Positions 7,410 through 14,428 of a stretch of 64,000 bases of DNA are shown one piece after another. The notes under the pieces were generated by a model, which saw only the letters and a program-made list of their open reading frames with translations, ran no database searches and was not told the origin of the DNA. This DNA comes from G020348385 sp964580235 (GTDB lineage Bacteria > Acidobacteriota > Aminicenantia > Aminicenantales > Aminicenantaceae), in contig CAZOJY010000001.1 of the NCBI GenBank assembly GCA_964580235.1, positions 1-64,000 on the forward strand, read 5' to 3'. The translations under genes were made by a program, and so were the position numbers. How positions within the stretch are numbered: position 1 is the stretch's first letter; the number at the start of each line of letters is the position of its first letter.

Positions 7410-9350
7410 ATGCAGCATAAATTCCTAGCTGTTGTCCTCGTTTCGGCATTCATTCCGATAGCTCTCTGTGCTGGACAGGACAATACGGAAAAAACCGATC
7501 TACACCATGAGATTGTCATCACAGCTACTCGCATCGAAACACCGGCAAAAGAAATTGCGACCTCTGTGACTGTCATCACCAGACAAGAGTTGGAGCAGAC
7601 GAAAAAAACGACCCTCATCGAGGCTCTCCAGGAAGTTTTGGGATTATCCATCCTCCAGTCTGGTCCCCTGGGCAGTTCTGCATCCGTGATGATTCGCGGA
7701 GCCAATTCAGAGCATACTCTTGTGATGATAGACGGGGTCGAAGTCAATGATCCCATCACACCCAGCCGGACGTATGATTTCTCGCACATCAAAGTGGAGG
7801 GTATCGAACGCATCGAGATCCTCCGGGGACCTCAAAGTCCCCTGTATGGTTCCGATGCGATGGCCGGAGTGATCAACATCATCACTCAAAAGGGCCTGGG
7901 GAAACCTCGATTTCATCTTTCCTCCCTCGGAGGATCCTACAGAACATTTTCCGGCACTGCCGGGCTAACAGGGAGCACGGAAAAACTTCACTATTCCTTT
8001 TGGACCTCATCCCTGACATCCCAAGGTTTCTCGGCGGCCAATGCCGCACTCGAGGGAAACACCGAGGCTGATGGGTATAAGAATCTTTCTTTTTCCGCGA
8101 GAGCAGGCTACAAGGCTTCTGATAATATCGACCTGGATTTTTCAGCACGATTCATCGACACCAAGTCCGATATCGACAATTACGGCAGCGCCTTCGGCGA
8201 CGATCCGAACAACATCCAAACATATGACTCGCTTTATTTTAAGGGACACATTCGAGGACTTTTCCTAAAAAATAGATGGGAACAAAAATGGACCATCTCC
8301 CACGTCAATTCTAACAGAGAGACAGAGAATCCCACAGATGAACAACACCCGTTTGACTCAGACCGCTCCCGCTACAAGAGCAGACTTTATAAACTGGACT
8401 GGCAGAACAACTTTTTTCTGCACAAATCGATCACACTGACTTTCGGGGCCGAATACCAACAGGAACAAGGAGAATCCAGCTATCAATCAGAGAGTATTTG
8501 GGGTCCATCCAGAAGCTTTTTTCCGCTGAAAAAAGCCCACAACACAGGAATCTACATCCAGGATCAAATGAGATTAAAGGGGATGTTTTTTCTGACGGCA
8601 GGAATTCGGCTGGACTCACACAGCCAATCCGGCTCTTCCACAACTTACCGCATTGCTCCCGCCTTCTTCATCCAACAGACAAACACCAAATTGAAGGCGA
8701 CTTATGGTACAGGATTCAAATCCCCCTCCCTCTATCAGCTCTATGCCCCTGGAAATGCCTGGGGGCCCATCGGAAACGAAAACCTCGAGCCTGAAAAAAC
8801 AACCAGCTGGGATGTGGGAATCGAACAGATTTTCTGGAATGGGAAAATCTTGTTCACAGGAACTTACTTTTTCAGCCAATTCGAAAACCTGATCGACTAC
8901 GACTTCACACAAGGTTATATCAACATAGCCAGAGCTTCATCGAAGGGTGTCGAGTTTCTGCTCAAATATGCCCCTTCAGAAAATTTCGCCATTTCCGCCT
9001 CCTACACCCACACAACCGCAAGGGACAAAAAGACAAACGAGGCTCTCCTGAGACGGCCCAGGGATAAATTCACGGCCAGCCTAAATCTCCGTTTTTTGGC
9101 AAAGGGACATTTCGTTCTCTCCATAATCCATCTTGGGGTGAGGGCAGATCAAGAATGGATCGATTGGATTTCAACAAGGGTTCAGATGGGCTCGTTCACT
9201 CTGCTCAACGCTGCGGTATCCTATGATATCCTCCCGACTATTCAGCTTTTCCTCCGCCTGGATAATATTCTCGATCAGCAATATGAAATGATCAAAGGCT
9301 ACGGAACACCCGGCTTTTCCGCATACGGTGGATTCAAAATTCTTTTCTAA
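7410..9350 (+). CDS. btuB: TonB-dependent outer-membrane cobalamin receptor BtuB-like
   Basis: A 646-residue outer-membrane receptor. After a signal peptide (about residues 1-22) comes the TonB-box-like HEIVITATR. The plug domain follows with SVTVITRQELEQ, the GSSASVMIRGANSEHTLVMI strand, DGVEVNDP and VERIEILRGPQSPLYG. A 22-strand-type barrel closes with the aromatic terminus GGFKILF. The cobalamin riboswitch upstream identifies the ligand as B12 or a corrinoid with good confidence. The ATG at 7410 has AAGGAGG 7-8 bases before it. No BtuCDF transporter genes follow; the next gene is convergent. Energy would come from TonB-ExbBD encoded elsewhere. Confidence 0.92.
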   Translation: MQHKFLAVVLVSAFIPIALCAGQDNTEKTDLHHEIVITATRIETPAKEIATSVTVITRQELEQTKKTTLIEALQEVLGLSILQSGPLGSSASVMIRGANSEHTLVMIDGVEVNDPITPSRTYDFSHIKVEGIERIEILRGPQSPLYGSDAMAGVINIITQKGLGKPRFHLSSLGGSYRTFSGTAGLTGSTEKLHYSFWTSSLTSQGFSAANAALEGNTEADGYKNLSFSARAGYKASDNIDLDFSARFIDTKSDIDNYGSAFGDDPNNIQTYDSLYFKGHIRGLFLKNRWEQKWTISHVNSNRETENPTDEQHPFDSDRSRYKSRLYKLDWQNNFFLHKSITLTFGAEYQQEQGESSYQSESIWGPSRSFFPLKKAHNTGIYIQDQMRLKGMFFLTAGIRLDSHSQSGSSTTYRIAPAFFIQQTNTKLKATYGTGFKSPSLYQLYAPGNAWGPIGNENLEPEKTTSWDVGIEQIFWNGKILFTGTYFFSQFENLIDYDFTQGYINIARASSKGVEFLLKYAPSENFAISASYTHTTARDKKTNEALLRRPRDKFTASLNLRFLAKGHFVLSIIHLGVRADQEWIDWISTRVQMGSFTLLNAAVSYDILPTIQLFLRLDNILDQQYEMIKGYGTPGFSAYGGFKILF

Positions 9351-9372
9351 GAACAGCATGCGTAAAAGTCAC

Positions 9373-10695
9373 TTATCTGCCGGAGATTATCCGGGAGGTT
9401 GCGGCGAGCAGATAAGCGGCCGCCAGTTCCAGATCGATGACATGTTTTCTCTTGCCAAGGATTTTGGTCTTCAGTTTTTTTCGTAGCTTTTTAAGCCTGG
9501 AGAAACGGATCGGAAAATGCCTTTCCATGTTCTGCCAATATTCCCGGCTGTAGTAGGCCCTATTTTTGCCGACGGCCTCCAAGATGAGGAGGGAGCTGTT
9601 CCTGAGGATCAGCTCTTTTAAGGATTTTGCGTTAGAGTTGTCTTCATTCAGCTTGTCATCGACAACTGCTGCGATGAAATTCAGCAGTTTGTTGGCCAAA
9701 TTATCCAGACTATACTTGCCTGCAGGAAGGGAGAAAATCGTGGCATGGTCATTTTTTTGGTCCGTCACAAGGTCCTGAATGTCATCGGCAAGCTGGAGGA
9801 ATGTCCCAAATCCGAAGCAGAAGTTCGCCTGCTGTTCTTCCAGCGTTCCGCTGACGAGATAGCCATCCGCCAAAACCGAGGTTCCTCCCTTCTCGAAGCT
9901 GAGATCCAGGATATCCCTTTCAAACGGAAGGGTGTGGCCTTTTTGTTGGGTAAGACTGCACAGTTGTGCATTAAATATGGCAAGCAAGCTCTCGTATACC
10001 TCGGGAAATTTTTCCCTGTCGTAATCTGACTCGATCATCTTGATCAACTGCCTTATCTTTTCCTCGTTCCTGTTCCCGGGAGTAAAATCCTGGCCTTCTA
10101 GTCCATCTTTCAACTTTTCGATCAGCACAAGCTTCTTTTCTAAAGGCAACGACACATCATCCAAATAATTATCCATATAGGGATAGATCATGCTGTAAGC
10201 AAACAGGGAATTGCTGTACTTCACGTCCATGTGCAAATACATCTGAAGCGAGTTCATGATCCAGGCATTCCGCAGCGCCTGGTATATGTCTTCTATCCGG
10301 AGTCTGGGATCGAATTCTTTGGCTTTATCGACAAACATTTGGGTCGAACGGACCGCATCCTCTTGAAAAACAGAATCCAGATAAAGGTCGGACATTTCTA
10401 GGAATCGCCTGCCGAATTCCCTGACTTCTCTAATAAACTCATCCATCCAGGCTTTCTGTTCGGTTTCACAATCCGGATAATCGTCAAGCTTATAAGATGT
10501 CCGATCTATAAATCGAAAAAGTTGCGTTTCGGTCGATTTTTGTTCCAGATCTGAGTATGCATTGCTAAACTCCGGAAAACCTGCCGGAGTTTGCCACCAC
10601 ATTTGAAGATATTCTCTTTTGTACCTCTCCACATCTCCTTCCAGCTTGTCCAGCTTACCCGAGTACGGCAGCGAGTTTTTTTTCTCTTTGAGCAT
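9373..10695 (-). CDS. Class I isoprenoid-synthase-fold protein of unknown function
   Basis: A 440-residue, mostly helical protein. Two acid-rich motifs resemble those of trans-isoprenyl diphosphate synthases: DNYLDD at residues 175-180 and LADDIQD at 302-308. The latter is followed by the basic/acidic stretch TDQKNDHATIFS. A FEKGG element lies near 267-271. The order and spacing (~125 residues) fit the class I terpenoid-synthase fold that binds diphosphate through Mg2+. The ~150-residue N-terminal and ~100-residue lysine-rich C-terminal parts are not recognised. No signal peptide is seen. It is convergent with btuB and separated from mntP by 159 bp, so it is probably monocistronic. The substrate is unknown. 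Confidence 0.6.
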   Translation of the reverse strand: MLKEKKNSLPYSGKLDKLEGDVERYKREYLQMWWQTPAGFPEFSNAYSDLEQKSTETQLFRFIDRTSYKLDDYPDCETEQKAWMDEFIREVREFGRRFLEMSDLYLDSVFQEDAVRSTQMFVDKAKEFDPRLRIEDIYQALRNAWIMNSLQMYLHMDVKYSNSLFAYSMIYPYMDNYLDDVSLPLEKKLVLIEKLKDGLEGQDFTPGNRNEEKIRQLIKMIESDYDREKFPEVYESLLAIFNAQLCSLTQQKGHTLPFERDILDLSFEKGGTSVLADGYLVSGTLEEQQANFCFGFGTFLQLADDIQDLVTDQKNDHATIFSLPAGKYSLDNLANKLLNFIAAVVDDKLNEDNSNAKSLKELILRNSSLLILEAVGKNRAYYSREYWQNMERHFPIRFSRLKKLRKKLKTKILGKRKHVIDLELAAAYLLAATSRIISGR

Positions 10696-10854
10696 ATCTC
10701 TATAAATAGATACGAAAAAAAGGACTCTTCAGATTATCCACAATAAGCCTATTTATGGATTCATCAAAATCTCAATTCATCACAGACAAAAACAAAACAC
10801 TGAGTCCGAAGATGCAGATTCCCTTCACGTTTTTCACTCCTGCTCCTTTTATGT

Positions 10855-11415
10855 TCATAAGCGTTCGGTCAAGATTTTGATCCCTATAAGAATCAGAACA
10901 AGAGCTCCTAAAAGTTCAGCCTTTTTACCCGCAATCACACCTATCAATGGCCCTAATTTTGTCCCGACGAATGTCACCGCGAAGGCAATCACCCCTATGA
11001 CTATTGCAGGATACAGGATCTTCTCTTGGATAGCAGCAAAACTCAAACCTACGGCTAAGGCATCGATACTGGTTGCGATCGAAAACAAAATCAAGGCCAC
11101 CCCAACAGTCGGATCACCGGACTTTTTTCTCTTCATGCTCTGGTTGCGGAAAGATTCCACCACCATTTTCCCGCCGACAAAAAACAGCAGTCCAAATGCC
11201 ACCCAATGACCCACATCGCGTATGTAATGCGAGACTTCCTGTCCAGTCAGCCACCCTATCAGAGGCATAAGGAATTGGAAAAACCCGAAGAAAACAGCCA
11301 AACGCAAACTCTGGCCAATTTTCAAGCCTCCCGGATGAACGCTCAGCCCGATCGATACGGCAAAGGCATCCATAGCCAATGCCAGAGCAATAGGAATAAC
11401 CAGAAAAAGATCCAT
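10855..11415 (-). CDS. mntP: MntP-family manganese efflux pump
   Basis: A 186-residue inner-membrane protein with six predicted helices in two homologous halves. Each half carries the family Asp motif: MDAFAVSIGLS near residue 15 and SIDALAVGLSF near 114. MntP exports Mn2+ and protects against manganese excess. The length is exactly typical. Its ATG overlaps the stop of the M20 hydrolase gene by one base, so it is the last gene of that unit. No yybP-ykoY-like manganese riboswitch was recognised immediately upstream, as expected for an internal operon gene. Confidence 0.92.
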   Translation of the reverse strand: MDLFLVIPIALALAMDAFAVSIGLSVHPGGLKIGQSLRLAVFFGFFQFLMPLIGWLTGQEVSHYIRDVGHWVAFGLLFFVGGKMVVESFRNQSMKRKKSGDPTVGVALILFSIATSIDALAVGLSFAAIQEKILYPAIVIGVIAFAVTFVGTKLGPLIGVIAGKKAELLGALVLILIGIKILTERL

Positions 11416-12584
11416 CAGCGGTTTTCTTCCAAATACCCAAGAGCTAGAGCGGTCATCAAAAGCGTAGCCAGGGGAAGAGCCTTTTCATCAATGTCAAACG
11501 CCGGGTGGTGATGTGGAAATGTCATCCCGTCCCCCATCCCGAAAAACAAAAACGCCCCCGGAACTTCCTGAAGGAAATAGGCAAAATCTTCCCCTCCCAT
11601 GACAGGCTCGATTTCTTTCACTTTCCCCTCTCCAAAAATTCCGCTGGCTGTATGTGCCACAAAATCCACCATGCTTTTGTCATTGACGACCGGAGGATAC
11701 CCCTTCTCGTACAGAAAATCAGCCGTTGCTCCAAAGGCCGCACATGTGGAATCGGTTATTTTCTTCAAACGATTCTCGGACAGCTCTTGCACATCGGCAT
11801 CAAAGCTCCGGACCGTGCCAGTCAGGACCACTTCCTCAGGGATAATGTTGTAAATCGTGCCTCCTTCGATGGTTCCAAAGGAGACAACGACAGGCTTTAA
11901 GGGGTCCACATTCCGGCTGGCGATGCTCTGGATATTGGTGACTAGATGGGAAGCCACGAGGATCGGGTCCACCGTTTGATGCGGCATCGAGCCGTGCCCT
12001 CCTTTTCCACGGACACGGATTGTGAATTTATCGGGTTGGGCCATCATGGCACCTCTCACGAGCCCGACATCACCGGTGGCAAGGAGCTGCCAGAGGTGGA
12101 GTCCGAAAATGGCGTCCACGCCTTCTAAGGCCCCCTCTTCTATCATGAGTTTTGCGCCTCCGGGAATCCTTTCCTCGGAAGGCTGGAACAGGAATACCAC
12201 ATTTCCCCAAAAGGCATCCTGCCGACGGCAAAGAAGTTCGATCACCCCCATCAGAATAGCCATATGCCCGTCGTGTCCACAGGCATGGGCAGCTCCATGA
12301 TTTTCAGAAATATACTCTTTATCTCCCTCTTCTTTTAGCGGAAGGGCATCGATATCGGCCCGTAATGCAACCGTTTTTCCTCCTGCCTGCCCTCTCAGTA
12401 TTCCCCAGAGCCCTGTTTTAGCCATAACCTGAACTGGAATACCATGGTCCTCCAGGAATTTTTTCAACACCCCAGATGTACGGCGTTCTTCAAAGGCTAT
12501 TTCCGGATGGCGATGGAAATCACGGCGCCAATCGATAAGTTGCCCACCTAAATCCTTCACCTCTTTTTTTAGCTTATTGATCAT
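11415..12584 (-). CDS. M20 metallo-amidohydrolase (N-acyl amino acid / hippurate hydrolase type)
   Basis: A 389-residue M20D peptidase-family amidohydrolase that releases amino acids from N-acyl derivatives using two metal ions. Visible motifs are HRHPEIAFEE, ADIDALP, ACGHDGHMAILMG, the catalytic glutamate region FLFQPSEERIPGGA, the dimerisation-domain GKGGHGSMPHQTVDP and the last metal-ligand region EPVMGGEDFAYFL. No signal peptide is seen, so it is cytoplasmic. It lies 69 bp after a sodium:solute symporter on the same strand, so uptake of the substrate by that symporter is a reasonable inference. It overlaps mntP by one base. Confidence 0.9.
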   Translation of the reverse strand: MINKLKKEVKDLGGQLIDWRRDFHRHPEIAFEERRTSGVLKKFLEDHGIPVQVMAKTGLWGILRGQAGGKTVALRADIDALPLKEEGDKEYISENHGAAHACGHDGHMAILMGVIELLCRRQDAFWGNVVFLFQPSEERIPGGAKLMIEEGALEGVDAIFGLHLWQLLATGDVGLVRGAMMAQPDKFTIRVRGKGGHGSMPHQTVDPILVASHLVTNIQSIASRNVDPLKPVVVSFGTIEGGTIYNIIPEEVVLTGTVRSFDADVQELSENRLKKITDSTCAAFGATADFLYEKGYPPVVNDKSMVDFVAHTASGIFGEGKVKEIEPVMGGEDFAYFLQEVPGAFLFFGMGDGMTFPHHHPAFDIDEKALPLATLLMTALALGYLEENR

Positions 12585-12653
12585 TTTTATCCCTCATCCC
12601 CGCTTGATATCGGCCATTCGGTCATTTTTTTCGACGCAGAGAATGGCTCATGC

Positions 12654-14096
12654 TTAACTCATTTGATAGCTAGTTTTTTGCGCTTCAGAAGTTTTTGTTT
12701 GGAGGCTAACCGCAAGGGTAACAACGCTGTTTAGGACCAGCCCCACAAATCCCGCATTCATTCCGAGGAACGGGTCATGACCACTGACAATAAGTCCCAC
12801 CACAACAGCGATCCCCACGATCAATCCGCTGAAAACCCCTTTTTTTGTGACACGCCTCCAAAAAAGCCCCAAAACGACTCCCGGAAAAAATTGGCACACA
12901 CCATCATACCCGAAAATCAACAGATTGACCAGTTCCTCCGGAAAGGCTATGGCACAAACCAGCGCTATGGTCGTTATGACAAGAACCAGAAATCGGGAAA
13001 GCCTCATCACAGTCTCCTCGCTGGCTTTCGGATTAAATCCCGCTTTGTACACATTTTTTGAGAGCAGCGTCGAAGCAAATAAAATGAGGATCGAAGCGGG
13101 AACCATTGCCGTCACAGCCCCGGCGGCTCCCACAAATCCCAAAAACCAGGACGGATATGTTTTGTTGACCAACTCCAGGAAGGCCATATCTCCGTTTGCC
13201 AAACCGGGAATAACCAGAAGAGCCGTGAATCCTACCATGATGATGAGCAGGATGGGGATCTGATAGAGGGGCATGATGATGGCATTTCTCTTTATGATGT
13301 TTGCGCTTTTGGCAGAAAAGACTGAGCCGAATACATGGGGCCACATGTAAAATCCCATCCCGGTCAGAAGGAGAGTGGACATCACCCAAATAATACCCAT
13401 ATGGGATGTTGCACCAGGAAGAATAAGGTATTGCGGTTTCTGCTCGATCAGAATGCGGAACATCTTTCCGAATCCCCCAAAATAGATCATCGGCACCCCG
13501 ATCCCGACCACCAGCACGGCCACGATCATCATGATGTCTTTGACGATGGACACCCAGGCGGTTCCCCGGATTCCGCTGGTATAGACAAAAACACAGGTCA
13601 AAACAAAGGAAATGGCGATGGCCAGACGGGAGGGGACAGCCTTGTTGCTGGCTACTTCCACGATCAATCCCAATCCTGTCAGTTGAAGCTGAAGATATGG
13701 GATGATGGAAAAAACGCCGATGACGGCCACTACGATCCCTAGAGCACGGCTGTTATACCGAGTGATAAAATAATCCGGCTGGGTGTGGAGGCCGTGTTTT
13801 TTCCCCACTTTCCACAGGGCCGGAAGGATGAAAAAGGAGAGGGTGTAGGCCAAGGCACCATAGACCAAAATGTAAAATGTAGGCGCTCCTCTGGAGTAAG
13901 CCCACCCGCTGGCTCCGAGAAAGGTGAACGTCGTGTAGATTTCCCCTGCCATTAACAGCCATATGATGACGATCCCGAACCGTCGGCCTCCTACCGTCCA
14001 GTTCTCCAGATTCATCTTGACGCGGCGGCCAGCATAGATACCGAGCAGGGAGGAGAACAGAACTGTGCCAAGAATGATGAATAATGCCGCGTTCAC
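12654..14096 (-). CDS. Sodium:solute symporter (SSF family)
   Basis: A 480-residue permease with about 13 predicted helices, of the SSF/PutP superfamily. The first helices (FSSLLGIYAGRR, then GGRRFGIVIIWLLMAGEIYT) and the segment HGLHTQPDYFITRYNSR are typical, as is GAAGAVTAMVPASIL later. Substrates of this branch include monocarboxylates and amino acids; the exact one cannot be told. It overlaps by 4 bp with a DUF3311 small membrane protein, a common companion of SSF transporters. The M20 hydrolase and mntP follow. Confidence 0.9.
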   Translation of the reverse strand: MNAALFIILGTVLFSSLLGIYAGRRVKMNLENWTVGGRRFGIVIIWLLMAGEIYTTFTFLGASGWAYSRGAPTFYILVYGALAYTLSFFILPALWKVGKKHGLHTQPDYFITRYNSRALGIVVAVIGVFSIIPYLQLQLTGLGLIVEVASNKAVPSRLAIAISFVLTCVFVYTSGIRGTAWVSIVKDIMMIVAVLVVGIGVPMIYFGGFGKMFRILIEQKPQYLILPGATSHMGIIWVMSTLLLTGMGFYMWPHVFGSVFSAKSANIIKRNAIIMPLYQIPILLIIMVGFTALLVIPGLANGDMAFLELVNKTYPSWFLGFVGAAGAVTAMVPASILILFASTLLSKNVYKAGFNPKASEETVMRLSRFLVLVITTIALVCAIAFPEELVNLLIFGYDGVCQFFPGVVLGLFWRRVTKKGVFSGLIVGIAVVVGLIVSGHDPFLGMNAGFVGLVLNSVVTLAVSLQTKTSEAQKTSYQMS

Positions 14097-14314
14097 CTGT
14101 CCTCACCGTCTTCAGGGGGATTGTATTTTTTCTCAAAAAAATAAGCCAAAGCTAAAATGAAAGGCGTTACCATCACCCATGCCAAAAGCCAAAAAAGCAA
14201 AAAAGGCAGTCCCAGGATGACCGGTTCGATCCGGTTAACAAATGGAAGCGCAAAAACCATGGTAATGAAGGGAACGGCTCCGAGGATCAGGGCGATTCGC
14301 GTCCCTTTTTTCAT
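14093..14314 (-). CDS. DUF3311 small membrane protein, symporter companion
   Basis: A 73-residue protein with two predicted transmembrane helices and the family core PFLLFWLLAWVMVTPFIL. DUF3311 proteins are usually encoded just before SSF symporters and are thought to be an accessory subunit, although this is not well tested. The start at 14314 is chosen because GGAGG stands 6-7 bases before it. The in-frame ATG at 14338 lies inside a TATAAT-like -10 element and is therefore unlikely. The stop overlaps the symporter start by 4 bp. Confidence 0.75.
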   Translation of the reverse strand: MKKGTRIALILGAVPFITMVFALPFVNRIEPVILGLPFLLFWLLAWVMVTPFILALAYFFEKKYNPPEDGEDR

Positions 14315-14336
14315 CCCGACCTCCTCAAGGTCTGCC

Positions 14337-14342
14337 ATTATA
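14337..14342 (-). promoter_or_regulatory. -10 element for the DUF3311-symporter operon
   Basis: TATAAT on the minus strand (plus-strand ATTATA) would start transcription near 14330 and give a short leader containing the GGAGG site before 14314. No good -35 is seen 17 bp upstream. The uvrA promoter diverges from the same 110-bp gap. Confidence 0.4.
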
Positions 14343-14393
14343 TCAAAATAAGCCTCTGCCGTCTGTCAGATAAAAACATTATTTGCATAAATT

Positions 14394-14420
14394 TTGTATT
14401 CAGGAAAACCATTGTATAAT
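14394..14420 (+). promoter_or_regulatory. uvrA promoter, predicted leaderless
   Basis: A perfect TATAAT at 14415-14420 ends 8 bases before the uvrA ATG at 14429. A TTGTAT at 14394-14399 has a short 15-bp spacing. The expected start near 14427 leaves only about 2 nt of leader, and no Shine-Dalgarno sequence precedes the ATG. Confidence 0.45.
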
Positions 14421-14428
14421 AGGAATTC

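Noticed and set aside
10734..10742. A perfect DnaA box (TTATCCACA)
   Set aside because: It is single, with no cluster or AT-rich unwinding element beside it, and about one such match is expected by chance in 64 kb on two strands.
14093..14338. Longer DUF3311 form starting at ATG 14338
   Set aside because: That ATG lies inside the TATAAT -10 element and would not be in the transcript; the ATG at 14314 has a proper GGAGG.
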